Below, piece after piece: positions 27,919-37,784 of a stretch of DNA of 64,000 bases. Both the position numbers and the translations under genes were made by a program. Below the pieces are notes generated by a model that made no database searches, was not told where the DNA came from, and saw only the letters and a program-made list of their open reading frames with translations. Positions within the stretch are counted from its first letter, which is position 1, and each line of letters starts with the position of its first letter. Source of the stretch: Paenarthrobacter sp. DKR-5 (GTDB lineage: Bacteria > Actinomycetota > Actinomycetes > Actinomycetales > Micrococcaceae); the NCBI RefSeq assembly GCF_018531425.1, contig NZ_JAHBOI010000006.1, positions 190,456 to 254,455 on the forward strand. The letters are read 5' to 3'.

Positions 27919-29520
27919 GTGGCAAGCTTTGTTGACCGGGTAGTTCTGCACGTTTCGGGCGGGACCGGCGGCCATGGCTGCGTTTCCATCAAGCGGGAGA
28001 AGTTCAAGCCGCTCGGCGGCCCCGACGGCGGCAACGGGGGCAACGGCGGCGACGTCATCCTCCGGGTGGACTCCCAGACGACCACCCTGCTCTCCTACCA
28101 CCACGCGCCGCACCGCCACGCCACCAACGGCGAAGGCGGCAAGGGGGACATGCGGCACGGCAAGAACGGGGAGACCCTGGTGCTGCCGGTGCCCTCGGGC
28201 ACGGTGGTGAAGTCCCCCAGCGGAGAGGTGCTGGCGGACCTGGTCGGCGAAGGCACCGAGTTCGTGGCCGCTGCCGGCGGCCAGGGCGGTCTGGGCAACG
28301 CGGCGCTCTCCTCGCAGAAGCGCAAGGCGCCGGGCTTCGCCCTGCTGGGCATCCCCGGGGACGCCCGCGACATTGTGCTCGAATTGAAGAGCATCGCCGA
28401 CGTCGCTCTGGTGGGCTTCCCGTCGGCCGGCAAGTCGAGCCTGATTGCGGCCATGTCCGCCGCCCGCCCCAAGATCGCCGACTACCCGTTCACCACCCTG
28501 GTGCCGAACCTCGGCGTCGTGCAGGCCGGCGACGTGCGCTTCACGATCGCCGACGTCCCCGGCCTGATCCCGGGCGCAAGCCAGGGCAAGGGCCTGGGCC
28601 TGGAGTTCCTGCGCCACGTCGAGCGCTGCGCCGTCCTGGTGCATGTGCTCGACTGCGCCACGCTCGAGCCCGGCCGTGACCCGATCAGTGACCTCGAGGC
28701 AATCGAGGCGGAACTGGCGGCCTATTCCGTGGACTCAAGTTTCGCCGGGAGCGACGGCCAGGCCGTGCCGTTGAACGAGCGGCCGCGGCTCGTGGCACTG
28801 AACAAGATCGATGTGCCCGAGGCGGAGGAGCTCGCCGACTTCGTGCGCCCGGAGCTGGAGGAGCGCGGCTACCGCGTGTTCGAGATTTCGGCCGTCAGCC
28901 ATGAAGGCCTGCGGCAGCTCAGCTTCGCGATGGCCGAGATCGTCGCCGGCGCCCGTGCCGCGCGTGAAGCAGAGCCGGCGCCGCAGCGGATCGTGCTGCG
29001 GCCCAAGGCCGTCAACGCCGCGGGGTTCCGGATCCGGCGCGAGGAAAAGAACTTGGAGCCGCTGTTCCGCGTGCTCGGCGAAAAGCCGGTCCGCTGGGTG
29101 CAGCAGACCGACTTCACGAACGACGAGGCCGTCGGTTACCTCGCGGACCGGCTCGCGAAGCTCGGCGTGGAAGAGCAGCTGTTCAAGAGCGGAGCCGTCC
29201 CGGGGGACACCGTCGTGATCGGCGAGGGCGACGGCGTCGTCTTCGACTGGGAGCCGACCATGATGGGCGGCGCCGAGCTGCTGGCCTCCCCGCGCGGCAC
29301 CGACCTGCGCCTGGAGGAATTCACCCGGCCCACGCGCGGACAGAAGCGCGAGGAATACCAAGAGCGCAAGGACGCCAAGTCGGCGGCCCGCGCGGAGCTC
29401 GAGGCAGAGCGCAAGGCCGGCATCTGGACCGAATCTGTCAGCGGCCGCCGCCAGCAGCCGGTGAAGCAGGCCGACAGGGAGGGCGTGGACAGGGAGGACA
29501 GCGCCGGTGACGAGCTCTAG
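27919..29520 (+). CDS. obg: GTPase Obg (ribosome assembly and stress control)
   Basis: This large-subunit assembly GTPase is also linked to the stringent response. The 533-residue protein has the Gly-rich Obg fold (1 to about 158), a G domain with G1 GFPSAGKSS near residue 167, G3 [10 protein letters not shown] and G4 NKID, and the C-terminal OCT domain (about 345-425). A charged tail of about 100 residues beyond OCT is longer than in E. coli, as usual in actinobacteria. GTG start with AAGGAG upstream. Its 3' end overlaps proB by 14 bp. Confidence 0.96.
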   Translation: MASFVDRVVLHVSGGTGGHGCVSIKREKFKPLGGPDGGNGGNGGDVILRVDSQTTTLLSYHHAPHRHATNGEGGKGDMRHGKNGETLVLPVPSGTVVKSPSGEVLADLVGEGTEFVAAAGGQGGLGNAALSSQKRKAPGFALLGIPGDARDIVLELKSIADVALVGFPSAGKSSLIAAMSAARPKIADYPFTTLVPNLGVVQAGDVRFTIADVPGLIPGASQGKGLGLEFLRHVERCAVLVHVLDCATLEPGRDPISDLEAIEAELAAYSVDSSFAGSDGQAVPLNERPRLVALNKIDVPEAEELADFVRPELEERGYRVFEISAVSHEGLRQLSFAMAEIVAGARAAREAEPAPQRIVLRPKAVNAAGFRIRREEKNLEPLFRVLGEKPVRWVQQTDFTNDEAVGYLADRLAKLGVEEQLFKSGAVPGDTVVIGEGDGVVFDWEPTMMGGAELLASPRGTDLRLEEFTRPTRGQKREEYQERKDAKSAARAELEAERKAGIWTESVSGRRQQPVKQADREGVDREDSAGDEL

Positions 29521-30661
29521 CACCGCCCCCGCGGCCCGCAAGCAGCCGATCGCGGACCGCGCCGGCCTGGCCACGGCCGGCAGGATCGTGGTCAAGGTCG
29601 GCTCCTCGTCCCTGACTTCCCTTGCGGGCGGGATCTCCGAACAGGCGCTTGTCGACCTGGTGGACGCCCTCGCGGAGCGCCGCAACCAGGGCACCGAGAT
29701 CATCCTCGTCTCCTCCGGCGCCATCGCGGCAGGGCTCGCGCCGCTCGGCCTCGAACGCCGTCCCCGGGACCTCGCGACCCAGCAGGCGGCGGCCGCCGTG
29801 GGGCAGGGGCTGCTGATCGCCCGGTACACCCAGGCTTTCGCCGCCCACGGCGTGACCGTGAGCCAGGTCCTGCTCACCGCGCAGGATCTGATGCGGCGGA
29901 CGCACTACGCGAACGCGCACCGGGCGCTGTCCCGTCTGCTCAACCTCGGCGTCGTGCCCATTGTGAACGAAAACGACACGGTGGCCACCCACGAAATCCG
30001 CTTCGGCGACAACGACCGGCTGGCTGCGCTGGTGGCCCACATGGCCAAGGCCGACGCCCTCGTGCTGCTCTCCGACGTGGACTCGCTGTACGACGGGCCG
30101 CCCAAGGCCGGAGCCCGGCGCATACCGCACGTGGCCGGGCCAGAGGACCTCGAAGGCATCGAGATCGGCAGGACCGGCAAAGCCGGCGTGGGCACCGGCG
30201 GAATGGTCACCAAGGTCGACGCCGCGAGCATCGCGGCGGGTTCGGGGATTCCCGCCCTCGTCACATCGACGCCGCAGGCCGTGCAGGCCTTGGCGGGGGA
30301 GGACGTCGGGACCTTCTTTGGCGCAGTCGGCTCCAACAAGCCGATCCGGCTGCTCTGGCTGGCGCATTCGGCCAACGTCCGCGGGCGGCTGGTGCTCGAC
30401 GACGGCGCCGTCGCGGCCGTGAAGCACCGGCGCCGCTCGCTGCTGCCGGCCGGCATCGTGATGGTGAAGGGATCCTTTGAGGCCGGCGATCCGGTGGAGC
30501 TGGTGGACCGCAGCGGCGAGGTGATTGCCCGCGGCCTGGTCAACTACAAGTCGCGCGAGCTGCCGAAGATGCTGGGCCGGTCCACCAAGGAACTGGCCCG
30601 GACCCTGGGCAGGGAGTTCGAGCGCGAGGTCGTGCATGTGGACGATTTGGTCCTCGTCTAG
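29507..30661 (+). CDS. proB: Glutamate 5-kinase
   Basis: It catalyses the first step of proline synthesis, phosphorylating glutamate on the gamma-carboxyl group. The 384-residue protein has an amino-acid kinase domain ([11 protein letters not shown] at the start, then SSGAIAAGL and NENDTV) and a C-terminal PUA domain from about residue 295. The GTG start lies inside the last codons of obg. The next enzyme, proA, follows 9 bp after the stop. Feedback inhibition by proline is usual in the family. Confidence 0.96.
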   Translation: MTSSSTAPAARKQPIADRAGLATAGRIVVKVGSSSLTSLAGGISEQALVDLVDALAERRNQGTEIILVSSGAIAAGLAPLGLERRPRDLATQQAAAAVGQGLLIARYTQAFAAHGVTVSQVLLTAQDLMRRTHYANAHRALSRLLNLGVVPIVNENDTVATHEIRFGDNDRLAALVAHMAKADALVLLSDVDSLYDGPPKAGARRIPHVAGPEDLEGIEIGRTGKAGVGTGGMVTKVDAASIAAGSGIPALVTSTPQAVQALAGEDVGTFFGAVGSNKPIRLLWLAHSANVRGRLVLDDGAVAAVKHRRRSLLPAGIVMVKGSFEAGDPVELVDRSGEVIARGLVNYKSRELPKMLGRSTKELARTLGREFEREVVHVDDLVLV

Positions 30662-30670
30662 ACTTGAGGG

Positions 30671-32008
30671 ATGACTCTTCCCGCAACTGAGAATGCTTTC
30701 GGCGGCTCTGCGACGGGCGGCACGGACCAGCGGCTGGAGACCGCCGAGGGCGGTCTTGCCGCGGCCGTGTACGGCATCGCTGACCGCGCCCGCCTGGCCT
30801 CCAGGGCTCTTGGCCGGGCGAACCGTTCGCACAAGGACCGCGTGCTGCGGAAGATCGCCGACGAACTCCTGGCCCACCAGGACGAGCTGCTGGCCGCCAA
30901 CCAGCGCGACGTCGACGCCGGCCAGGCCAACGGCACGAGCGCCGCGCTGCTGGACCGCCTCACGCTGACCCCGCAGCGGGTCCAGGGACTGGTCGCCGCG
31001 CTGGAGAACCTCGCCGGTCTGCCGGACCCGGTCGGCAACGTGGTGCGCGGACAGACGCTGCCCAACGGGCTGCGCCTGCGGCAGATCAATGTGCCCCTCG
31101 GTGTCGTCGCCGCCATCTACGAGGCCCGCCCGAACGTGACGGTGGACATCGCCGGCCTCGCCCTCAAGAGCGGCAACGCCGCCATCCTGCGCGGCGGCAG
31201 CGCCGCGGCCAACACGAACGAGGCGCTGATCGGCCTGATCCGCGGTGCGCTGGAGGCCGAGGGCCTGCCGGCTGACGCCGCCCAGACTATCGATGCCTAC
31301 GGCCGTGAGGGCGCCAACGTCCTGATGCGCGCCCGCGGCCGCGTCGACGTCCTCATTCCGCGCGGCGGCCGTGACCTCATCCAGACGGTCGTGAACAACT
31401 CCTCGGTGCCGGTCATCGAGACCGGGGAGGGCAACGTGCACATCTTCCTCGATGAGTCCGCGGACCAGCAGATGGCGATTGACGTCCTGCTCAACGCCAA
31501 GACCCAGCGGCCCAGTGTGTGCAACACCGTCGAGACGCTCCTGGTGCACTCCCGCTCCACCGTCCTGCCCGGTGTGCTCTCGGCGCTGGCCGCTGCGGGT
31601 GTGCGGCTGCACGCGGACCCCGCGGTGCTGGGATTGTTGCCGGCCGGAGTGACCGGCGTGCCGGCTACGGATGCCGACTGGGCCACCGAGTACATGGACC
31701 TGGACCTGGCCGTGCGCACGGTGGACTCGTTGGAGGAGGCCCTTGAGCACATCCGCACGTACTCCACCGGGCACACGGAAGCCATCCTCACCAACGACCT
31801 GGCCAACGCCGAGCGATTCATCGCCGAGATCGACTCGGCCGCCGTCGTCGTGAACGCTTCCACCCGGTTCATCGACGGCGGAGAGCTGGGCCTGGGGGCC
31901 GAAGTGGGTATCTCCACGCAGAAGCTGCACGCCCGCGGGCCCATGGGCCTCGCGGAGCTCACCACGACCAAATGGGTCGTCCAGGGCGAAGGCCAGGTGC
32001 GCGCCTGA
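30671..32008 (+). CDS. proA: Gamma-glutamyl phosphate reductase
   Basis: It reduces gamma-glutamyl phosphate with NADPH to glutamate semialdehyde, the second step of proline synthesis. This 445-residue aldehyde-dehydrogenase-type protein has the catalytic cysteine in QRPSVCNTVETLLVH (about residue 283). The substrate segment STRFIDGGELGLGAEVGIS is present. About 30 extra residues precede the family start near VYGIADRARLASR. Confidence 0.96.
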   Translation: MTLPATENAFGGSATGGTDQRLETAEGGLAAAVYGIADRARLASRALGRANRSHKDRVLRKIADELLAHQDELLAANQRDVDAGQANGTSAALLDRLTLTPQRVQGLVAALENLAGLPDPVGNVVRGQTLPNGLRLRQINVPLGVVAAIYEARPNVTVDIAGLALKSGNAAILRGGSAAANTNEALIGLIRGALEAEGLPADAAQTIDAYGREGANVLMRARGRVDVLIPRGGRDLIQTVVNNSSVPVIETGEGNVHIFLDESADQQMAIDVLLNAKTQRPSVCNTVETLLVHSRSTVLPGVLSALAAAGVRLHADPAVLGLLPAGVTGVPATDADWATEYMDLDLAVRTVDSLEEALEHIRTYSTGHTEAILTNDLANAERFIAEIDSAAVVVNASTRFIDGGELGLGAEVGISTQKLHARGPMGLAELTTTKWVVQGEGQVRA

Positions 32009-32114
32009 GCGGCGAAGTGCCGGCCGCATGGGGCGACCACGTAACATAGGACCAGATAAAGATGTAGTCCGGCAGCCGCCGGATTGAAAACTGTAATACC
32101 CGGAGGGGATAGGA

Positions 32115-32354
32115 ATGCTGACACCGTTCTTCAGTGCGGTCGTTGCCGCGAGCCAGGCCGAGGAAAAAGCGCCGACGATCGCGCCGCCGTTCGTGATCGG
32201 CGGGACCATCTTCGTGGTGCTGCTGGTGCTCATGTTCGTCACCGTCTCCTACACCAACCTCGGCAACCGGCACGAGCCGGTGGAGGAGCACGCGGACCCG
32301 CACCGTGCGCACCCGAACAAGCACGACCGCGGCCAGGCGCAGGCCCATTCCTAA
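32115..32354 (+). CDS. Small single-helix membrane protein
   Basis: This 79-residue protein has a short N terminus, one transmembrane helix (about 26-48, [19 protein letters not shown]) and a hydrophilic His/Glu/Arg-rich tail. The start has GGAGGGGA 6 nt upstream, so it is well supported as a gene. It lies between proA and nadD and seems to be carried in their operon. I do not recognise a family; similar small proteins are common at this position in Arthrobacter-type genomes, from memory of the synteny rather than from a search. Confidence 0.75.
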   Translation: MLTPFFSAVVAASQAEEKAPTIAPPFVIGGTIFVVLLVLMFVTVSYTNLGNRHEPVEEHADPHRAHPNKHDRGQAQAHS

Positions 32355-32358
32355 GCAG

Positions 32359-33036
32359 GTGCCGGCTGCCGAAGCGGCCTCCGCCAACGGGGGCCGCCGC
32401 TTCCGCCTCGGCGTCATGGGCGGAACCTTCGACCCGATCCATCACGGCCACCTGGTCGCGGCGAGCGAGGTGGCCGCCGTGTTCGGCCTGGACGAAGTGG
32501 TCTTCGTCCCGACGGGCCAGCCCTGGCAGAAAGCCAAGCAGGAGGTCACCGAAGCCGAGCACCGGTACCTGATGACAGTGATCGCGACGGCCTCCAATCC
32601 GCGCTTCACGGTCAGCCGCGTTGACATCGACCGGCCCGGACCGACGTTCACCATCGACACGCTGCGTGATCTTCGGCGGATGCGCCCGGACGCGGACCTG
32701 TACTTCATCACCGGCGCTGACGCCATGGCGCAGATCCTTTCCTGGAAGGACGTGGAGGAGCTGTGGTCCCTGGCGCACTTCATCGGCGTCACGCGGCCCG
32801 GACACGTTCTGCATAATCTGGGTCGCTCTGACGTAAGTTTGTTGGAGGTGCCCGCGATGGCCATCTCCTCCACCGACTGCCGGCGGCGGGTCGCCGAGGC
32901 CAATCCGGTCTGGTATCTGGTGCCCGACGGCGTGGTGCAGTACATCGCGAAGTACCGGCTGTACCGGGGCCCGGCAGAAATCCGCGGGTCCGGACGTTTG
33001 CAGGAATTGACAGTAAGAGAAGCCAACACCGAGTGA
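32359..33036 (+). CDS. nadD: Nicotinate-nucleotide adenylyltransferase
   Basis: It makes nicotinic acid adenine dinucleotide from NaMN and ATP in NAD synthesis. The nucleotidyltransferase motif [11 protein letters not shown] and the second motif ISSTDCRRR are both present. The GTG at 32359, 4 bp after the stop of the small membrane gene, was chosen as start (225 residues). A longer frame reaches 32305, but that would overlap the preceding gene by 50 bp. There is no clear Shine-Dalgarno sequence, so coupling to the upstream gene is likely. Confidence 0.93.
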   Translation: MPAAEAASANGGRRFRLGVMGGTFDPIHHGHLVAASEVAAVFGLDEVVFVPTGQPWQKAKQEVTEAEHRYLMTVIATASNPRFTVSRVDIDRPGPTFTIDTLRDLRRMRPDADLYFITGADAMAQILSWKDVEELWSLAHFIGVTRPGHVLHNLGRSDVSLLEVPAMAISSTDCRRRVAEANPVWYLVPDGVVQYIAKYRLYRGPAEIRGSGRLQELTVREANTE

Positions 33037-33043
33037 GTTACGC

Positions 33044-34714
33044 ATGAGCAAGGAACAGGAGCCGATCCGCAGCCGGAGGGAACTACGGCAAGCGCGGGAC
33101 GCTCAGCAGCGGCAGGGAGACGGGGCTTACCCCTCCGTGCCGCACCTTCCTGCCCCCAGCCAGGCAGGCGATGGCACAGGGGCAGCATCAGCCGCCCCCT
33201 CTGACCGGCCTCCCGCCGAAGCCGGCGCGGCCGCCGAAGGCCAGGCGGAACGCTCCTCGCAGGCCCGGGCACGCGACCGTGCGGCCCTGCGGGCCATGAA
33301 GGAGCTCGCCGAGAAGGAGGGGCAGCTCAACAACGGCGGCTCGTTGCCGTCCCGCCGCGCGCTCCGCCAGCAGCAGGTAGAGGCCAACCGCGCACCCATT
33401 ACCTCCTTCATCCCTGTTGTGCCAATGCCCACCAGTCCGCCGGACACTCCATTCGGGAACCTGCCGAAGGCCGCGCCCGCCGACGAGCCGGACACCAAGC
33501 CGGCCAGCGCCCCGGCCAGCAAGCCGGCAGGGGAGAGCCGGCGTCCTGCGGAACAGGCGTCCTCCGTGCCTGTTACCTCTGCCAAGCCGGGCGCTGCCGC
33601 GGCGCCGGGTGCGAGTGCCGCGCCGGCTGCTTCCAAGGACCAGGGCGCGAAGGTCCAGGGCGGCCGCCGGGACCGCCGCGCCAGGGCGCGCGAGCTGGCA
33701 GAGCAGCAGGCCGCGGCCCAGGAGCAGGCGGAGCTGGCAGCGATGACTCCGGAGCAGGCGGACGCAGCGCGTGACCTGCTCATGGAGCAGGCCAAGAACC
33801 AGATCGCCATGATGGACGCGTCCGCGCAAAAGGACCCCACGGCGGTGGACCTGAAGATCCTCGCCGAACAGACGGCGCTGGCCGAGCGTGCCGCCGTGCT
33901 GAACCGCCGGGCCGAAGCCAAGCAGCGGCTTGCGGAGGAACACGCGGCGAGCAAGCCGTCCCGGTACGACCCGACCGCTGCCCATAACCTCGCGATGGTG
34001 ACCCCCCTGGAGTTCATCCGCGTGCCCGGGGTGGACCAGCCGATCCTGCGGCCGCCGTCGACCTCCCACGTGCCCGTCGTGACCTCGGCGACCTCGCGCC
34101 TGCGCCCCGCCGCCAAGCCGAAGCAGGGCGAGCGCCGGCCGGCGGACGCACCCGAAACGAAGGCCACGCCAGTGCAACCGGCGCCCCCGGCTGCACGGAC
34201 CGCGGCCCCCTCCGCGCCCGTCCGGCCGCAGCCCCCGCGCCAGCAACCGGCTCCCCGCCCGGCGCCCGCGCCGCCGCGCGCGTCCGCACCGGCCGCATCG
34301 ACGCCGGCTGCGCCGGCCCGTCCGAAGCAGCAGCCGCCGGCGCGTCCCGCCGCGCCTGCACGTCCTGCCGCGCCTGCCACCGAGGCGATGCCGCAGACCA
34401 GCCGCGACCGGGAAGTGAGCTACGAGCTGCAGGACAGTCGCTCGCGCGTGCTGGCCCGGGCCGAGGCCGTCGCACGGTCGCGCAAATCCGGCATCGCCCG
34501 GCCGCCGGTCGTGCCGGAAAACCTGCACGAGGAGCAGACCAAACTGCCGCCGCTGCCAGCGGGCAGCGCCCACGGCCTCGAACCGCTTGACGCGGCCACA
34601 GCCGGTTTGGACCGGGTGCGCCGCAACAGGCTGATGCAGCTTGCCGTGCTGGCCGTCGGCGCGGTCGCGCTGGTAGCCGGATTGATCATGATTATCAGTG
34701 GCTTGGGCCACTGA
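33044..34714 (+). CDS. Disordered, Ala/Pro-rich protein with a C-terminal membrane anchor
   Basis: This 556-residue protein is mostly low-complexity: Ala, Pro, Lys and Gln-rich, with charged helical segments. The motif S-R-R-x-L-R-Q occurs twice (near residues 10 and 102), and a variant GRRDRRAR appears near 208. The only hydrophobic segment is at the C terminus (about 530-550), so it is probably tail-anchored with its bulk in the cytosol. It lies between nadD and rsfS and is likely co-transcribed with them. No family is recognised. The start ATG is 8 bp after nadD. Confidence 0.75.
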   Translation: MSKEQEPIRSRRELRQARDAQQRQGDGAYPSVPHLPAPSQAGDGTGAASAAPSDRPPAEAGAAAEGQAERSSQARARDRAALRAMKELAEKEGQLNNGGSLPSRRALRQQQVEANRAPITSFIPVVPMPTSPPDTPFGNLPKAAPADEPDTKPASAPASKPAGESRRPAEQASSVPVTSAKPGAAAAPGASAAPAASKDQGAKVQGGRRDRRARARELAEQQAAAQEQAELAAMTPEQADAARDLLMEQAKNQIAMMDASAQKDPTAVDLKILAEQTALAERAAVLNRRAEAKQRLAEEHAASKPSRYDPTAAHNLAMVTPLEFIRVPGVDQPILRPPSTSHVPVVTSATSRLRPAAKPKQGERRPADAPETKATPVQPAPPAARTAAPSAPVRPQPPRQQPAPRPAPAPPRASAPAASTPAAPARPKQQPPARPAAPARPAAPATEAMPQTSRDREVSYELQDSRSRVLARAEAVARSRKSGIARPPVVPENLHEEQTKLPPLPAGSAHGLEPLDAATAGLDRVRRNRLMQLAVLAVGAVALVAGLIMIISGLGH

Positions 34715-34734
34715 ACCACCACACTAGGAGAGCA

Positions 34735-35133
34735 GTGACCGCCACAGAGTCAGCCGTCGCGATCGCACGGGCAGCCGCCCGTGCCGCCGCGGACAAAATC
34801 GCCAAGGACATCGTCGCCTTGGACGTCAGCGACAAACTTCCGCTCACGGACATCTTCGTCATCGCGTCCGCGCCGAGCGAGCGCCAGGTCAACGCCATCG
34901 TCGATGGTATCGAGGAAGAACTGATCAAGCTCGACCTCCGCCCGGTGCGCCGCGAGGGCCGGTCCGAGGGACGTTGGGTGCTGCTCGACTACGCCGAGGT
35001 CATCATCCACGTCCAGCACGAGGAGGACAGGGTCTTCTACGCCCTCGAGCGTCTCTGGAAGGACTGCCCGGCTGTCGATCTGCAGCTTGAGACCAAGGAC
35101 GCCCCCGCCGGCAGCGGCGCCGCGGCTGAATGA
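34735..35133 (+). CDS. rsfS: Ribosomal silencing factor RsfS
   Basis: It binds L14 of the large subunit and blocks subunit joining when nutrients are low. The 132-residue protein has the family motifs DKLPLTDIFVIASAPSERQV and GRWVLLDYAEVIIHV. The GTG start has GGAGAG 6 nt upstream. The stop overlaps the next start (ATGA). The order nadD - rsfS - phosphatase is conserved across actinobacteria. Confidence 0.95.
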   Translation: MTATESAVAIARAAARAAADKIAKDIVALDVSDKLPLTDIFVIASAPSERQVNAIVDGIEEELIKLDLRPVRREGRSEGRWVLLDYAEVIIHVQHEEDRVFYALERLWKDCPAVDLQLETKDAPAGSGAAAE

Positions 35134-35816
35134 CGGCCGCCGCTTCCCTCGGTGGCTCCCGGCGCCGCCGCAAAGTAGTTTTCTGGCGGCACGGGCGCAC
35201 CTCCTGGAACTCGGCCGGACGCTTCCAAGGCCAGGAAGACATTGCCCTGGACGAGGTCGGCCGGCAGCAGGCCGCCTCCGCCGCCGCGCTGCTGGCAGCG
35301 ATCGGGCCGACGCGCATCATCTCTTCCGACTTGGAGCGCGCCCGGCACACGGCCGAGGCGCTCGCCCGGGTGACCGGGCTGCCCGTGGCCGAGGATCCGC
35401 GCCTGCGGGAGACCCACGCCGGCGCGTGGCAGGGCATGACCTTCGCTGAGATCAACGCCACCTACCCGGATGAAGCCGCGTCCTGGTCCTCCGGGGCCGT
35501 CCATGTGCGCCCCGGCGGCGGCGAGAGCCGGCTCGAGGTCTCGGAGCGGATGTCCGCTGCCGTGCTGGAGGCCGCTTCGGGCCTTGACGACGGCGGCACC
35601 CTCGTCGTCGCCACCCACGGCGGCGCCGCCCGGGTCGGGATCGCGAGCCTGCTCGGGTTGCCGCACGACCACTGGGGCGTGCTCTCCGGCTTGGCGAACT
35701 GCAACTGGTCCCTGCTGGAGGAGACGGACGGGGCGGAGAACCCGCTGGTGAACTGGCGGCTGACCGAACACAACGCGGGGACCCTGCCGCAGCCGGTCAC
35801 GGTCCAGGAGGGCTGA
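35130..35816 (+). CDS. Histidine phosphatase family protein (phosphoglycerate-mutase-like)
   Basis: This 228-residue protein has the RHG motif in VVFWRHGRTSWNSAGRFQG, with the catalytic His at about residue 17. The second catalytic His is in VVATHGGAARV, and the acid residue lies in RETHAGAWQG. These features place it in the phosphatase branch. In mycobacteria the gene at this position (Rv2419c) encodes glucosyl-3-phosphoglycerate phosphatase; that role is possible here but is only inferred from position. It overlaps rsfS by 4 bp. Confidence 0.88.
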   Translation: MTAAASLGGSRRRRKVVFWRHGRTSWNSAGRFQGQEDIALDEVGRQQAASAAALLAAIGPTRIISSDLERARHTAEALARVTGLPVAEDPRLRETHAGAWQGMTFAEINATYPDEAASWSSGAVHVRPGGGESRLEVSERMSAAVLEAASGLDDGGTLVVATHGGAARVGIASLLGLPHDHWGVLSGLANCNWSLLEETDGAENPLVNWRLTEHNAGTLPQPVTVQEG

Positions 35817-35936
35817 ACCCGGCCGTTTTGCAAAGTGCACGATTCTTTGCATAGAATATTCAAGTTGCTTCGGAGCGGATCGGAAACGAAAAGCTGAAGG
35901 AACAAACCGAAAAATCAGCGGATTTTTGCTGGAAAC

Positions 35937-36009
35937 GGGGCTGTGGCGCAGCTGGTAGCGCACCTGCATGGCATGCAGGGGGTCAGGGGTTCGAGTCCCC
36001 TCAGCTCCA
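35937..36009 (+). tRNA. tRNA-Ala (anticodon GGC)
   Basis: The 73-nt cloverleaf has acceptor arms GGGGCTG and CAGCTCC with the G-U pair at position 3-70 that identifies alanine tRNAs. Anticodon loop ATGGCAT gives GGC for GCC codons. The T loop is TTCGAGT and the discriminator is A. CCA is not encoded. Confidence 0.96.
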
Positions 36010-36028
36010 CTCGAAAGAGTGAAAAATG

Positions 36029-36063
36029 AACACCTCGGTCTGCGGACCGGGGTGTTTTTGTTT
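36029..36063 (+). terminator. Terminator after tRNA-Ala
   Basis: AACACC-t-CGGTC pairs with GACCG-g-GGTGTT, followed by TTTTTGTTT. Confidence 0.88.
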
Positions 36064-36215
36064 GCCCCGGGCCCGCCGCATCCGCCCGAGGAGGAGAAAC
36101 TGCTCGGATCGGGCCCTTCGCGCGTGAGGCACCCGTTTTTCCTCCCCGGGCGAAGTTCCGGCCCCCCGTCCGCCGGGTCTGGCCGGTGCGCCTCCGGGGC
36201 TGGCAGGATGAGGCC

Positions 36216-36797
36216 ATGGACAGCCTGGAATTGCTGCTCGACGACGACGCCGAGGCGGACCTGCGCGAGGACTGGGAGCATCTCATCGACGCGGGTCTGC
36301 CCAGTTCCGGGCGGCACGCCGGAGCCAGCAACCGGCCGCACATCACCCTGGTCGCCGCGCCCTCCCTGGCCCCCGTGACGGTCCCGGACCTCGACGAGCG
36401 CGTGGCGGCCGCCGTCGCCGGCCTGGGGGAGCCTCTGGGCCAGGCGTTGGAGACCGCGGGCCTGCTCATTTTCGGTCCGCCGCGCGGGACCTACGTGCTC
36501 TGCCGGCAGATCATCCCGACCCGGGAGCTGCTGGAGCTGCAGCGCCTGGTCCACGAGAGCGTCCAGCCGGTACCGGGGCAGTCGCCGCAGACCTTCCCGG
36601 ACCTGTGGACCCCGCACCTGACGCTGGGGCGGAAGCTGACGGGCCACCAGCTGGCGCGGGCGTTGCCGGTGCTGCCCAAGCGCCAGGTGCGCGGGCGTGC
36701 CGTCGGTTTGCGGCGCTGGGACTCGACCGCGCGGACGGTGCGGCTGCTCGCCCCGGTCCTCGAAGCGGATCCCGCGGCTGTTCCCGGCGCTGGCTAA
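36216..36797 (+). CDS. 2'-5' RNA ligase / cyclic phosphodiesterase family (2H) protein
   Basis: This 193-residue protein carries two H-x-T-L motifs, RPHITLVA (about residue 44) and PHLTLGRK (about 132), the catalytic signature of the 2H phosphoesterase superfamily. The ATG at 36216 follows the sequence AGGATGAGG. Such enzymes act on 2',3'-cyclic or 2'-5' RNA ends; the substrate here is unknown. It is 9 bp before gluQ and probably shares its mRNA. Confidence 0.8.
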   Translation: MDSLELLLDDDAEADLREDWEHLIDAGLPSSGRHAGASNRPHITLVAAPSLAPVTVPDLDERVAAAVAGLGEPLGQALETAGLLIFGPPRGTYVLCRQIIPTRELLELQRLVHESVQPVPGQSPQTFPDLWTPHLTLGRKLTGHQLARALPVLPKRQVRGRAVGLRRWDSTARTVRLLAPVLEADPAAVPGAG

Positions 36798-36806
36798 GGT
36801 GGATTC

Positions 36807-37748
36807 GTGCATCAGAGTCCTCCCACACCCGCGGCCCCGAGCGCGGCCCTGACTCCCGCGGGCCGTTTTGCGCCCAGCCCGTCCGGCGAGCTGCATGTGG
36901 GCAACCTCCGCACCGCGATGCTGGCCTGGCTGTTCGCGCGCAGCACAGGCCGCCGGTTCCTGCTCCGCATCGAAGACCTCGACCGCGCGCGGGCCGGCGC
37001 GGAGCAGGCCCAGCTGGCAGACCTCGCAGCCATCGGCCTCGACTGGGACGGCGACGTCGTGCGCCAGTCGGAGCGCACGCCGGTGTACGAGGCCGCCATC
37101 GAATCGCTCCGCTCGGCGGGGCTGGTGTACGAGTGCTTCTGCACCCGCCGCGAGATCCTTGAAGCACCCAGTGCGCCGCACGCCCCGCAGGGCGCCTATC
37201 CCGGCACCTGCCGGACCCTCTCGCAGGACGAACGGGCCGAGCGCCGCCGGCACCGGCCGGCTGCGCTGCGGCTGCGGGCCGGCGTCACCACCTTCACCAT
37301 GCGGGACATGCTGCACGGAGACTTCACCGGCACAGTCGATGACATGGTGCTGCGCCGCAACGACAGGGTTCCCGCCTACAACCTGGCCGTTGTCGTCGAC
37401 GACGCCGCCCAAGGAGTCGACCAGGTGGTCCGCGGGGACGACCTGCTCGCCTCCACTCCCCGGCAGGCCTACCTGGCCACGCTGCTTGGCCTGCCGCTGC
37501 CCGAGTACGCGCATGTCCCGCTGGTGCTCAACCACGAACGGCGGCGGCTGGCGAAGAGGGACGGCGCGGTAACGCTCGCCGCCCTGGCCGAGCGCGGGGT
37601 GGACGCCGCCACGGTCACCGACCGGATCCTCGCGTCGCTGGACCTGCCTGCCGGCGGCCTGCGCCACGCCCTGGCAGGCTTCGACCCGGCCGCACTCCCG
37701 AAAGATGCCTGGATCTACGACCGCGCAGTGATGGAGGCGGCGCAGTGA
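36807..37748 (+). CDS. gluQ: Glutamyl-Q tRNA(Asp) synthetase
   Basis: This shortened GluRS-like enzyme attaches glutamate to queuosine in tRNA-Asp. The 313-residue protein has the GRFAPSPSGELHVGNLRTA start (HIGH-type motif HVGN), a zinc site around CFCTRRE and YPGTCR, and RLAKRDGA in place of KMSKS. It lacks the anticodon-binding domain, which separates it from GltX. GTG start. Confidence 0.93.
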   Translation: MHQSPPTPAAPSAALTPAGRFAPSPSGELHVGNLRTAMLAWLFARSTGRRFLLRIEDLDRARAGAEQAQLADLAAIGLDWDGDVVRQSERTPVYEAAIESLRSAGLVYECFCTRREILEAPSAPHAPQGAYPGTCRTLSQDERAERRRHRPAALRLRAGVTTFTMRDMLHGDFTGTVDDMVLRRNDRVPAYNLAVVVDDAAQGVDQVVRGDDLLASTPRQAYLATLLGLPLPEYAHVPLVLNHERRRLAKRDGAVTLAALAERGVDAATVTDRILASLDLPAGGLRHALAGFDPAALPKDAWIYDRAVMEAAQ

Positions 37749-37784
37749 TGGGGATGGGGGCTGCACAGTGAAGGGGGCGCTGCG

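Noticed and set aside
29438..32242. A 934-codon minus-strand frame opposite proB and proA
   Set aside because: Its composition is that of an antisense shadow (Val/Leu/Gly/His/Asp-rich) and proB and proA are certain.
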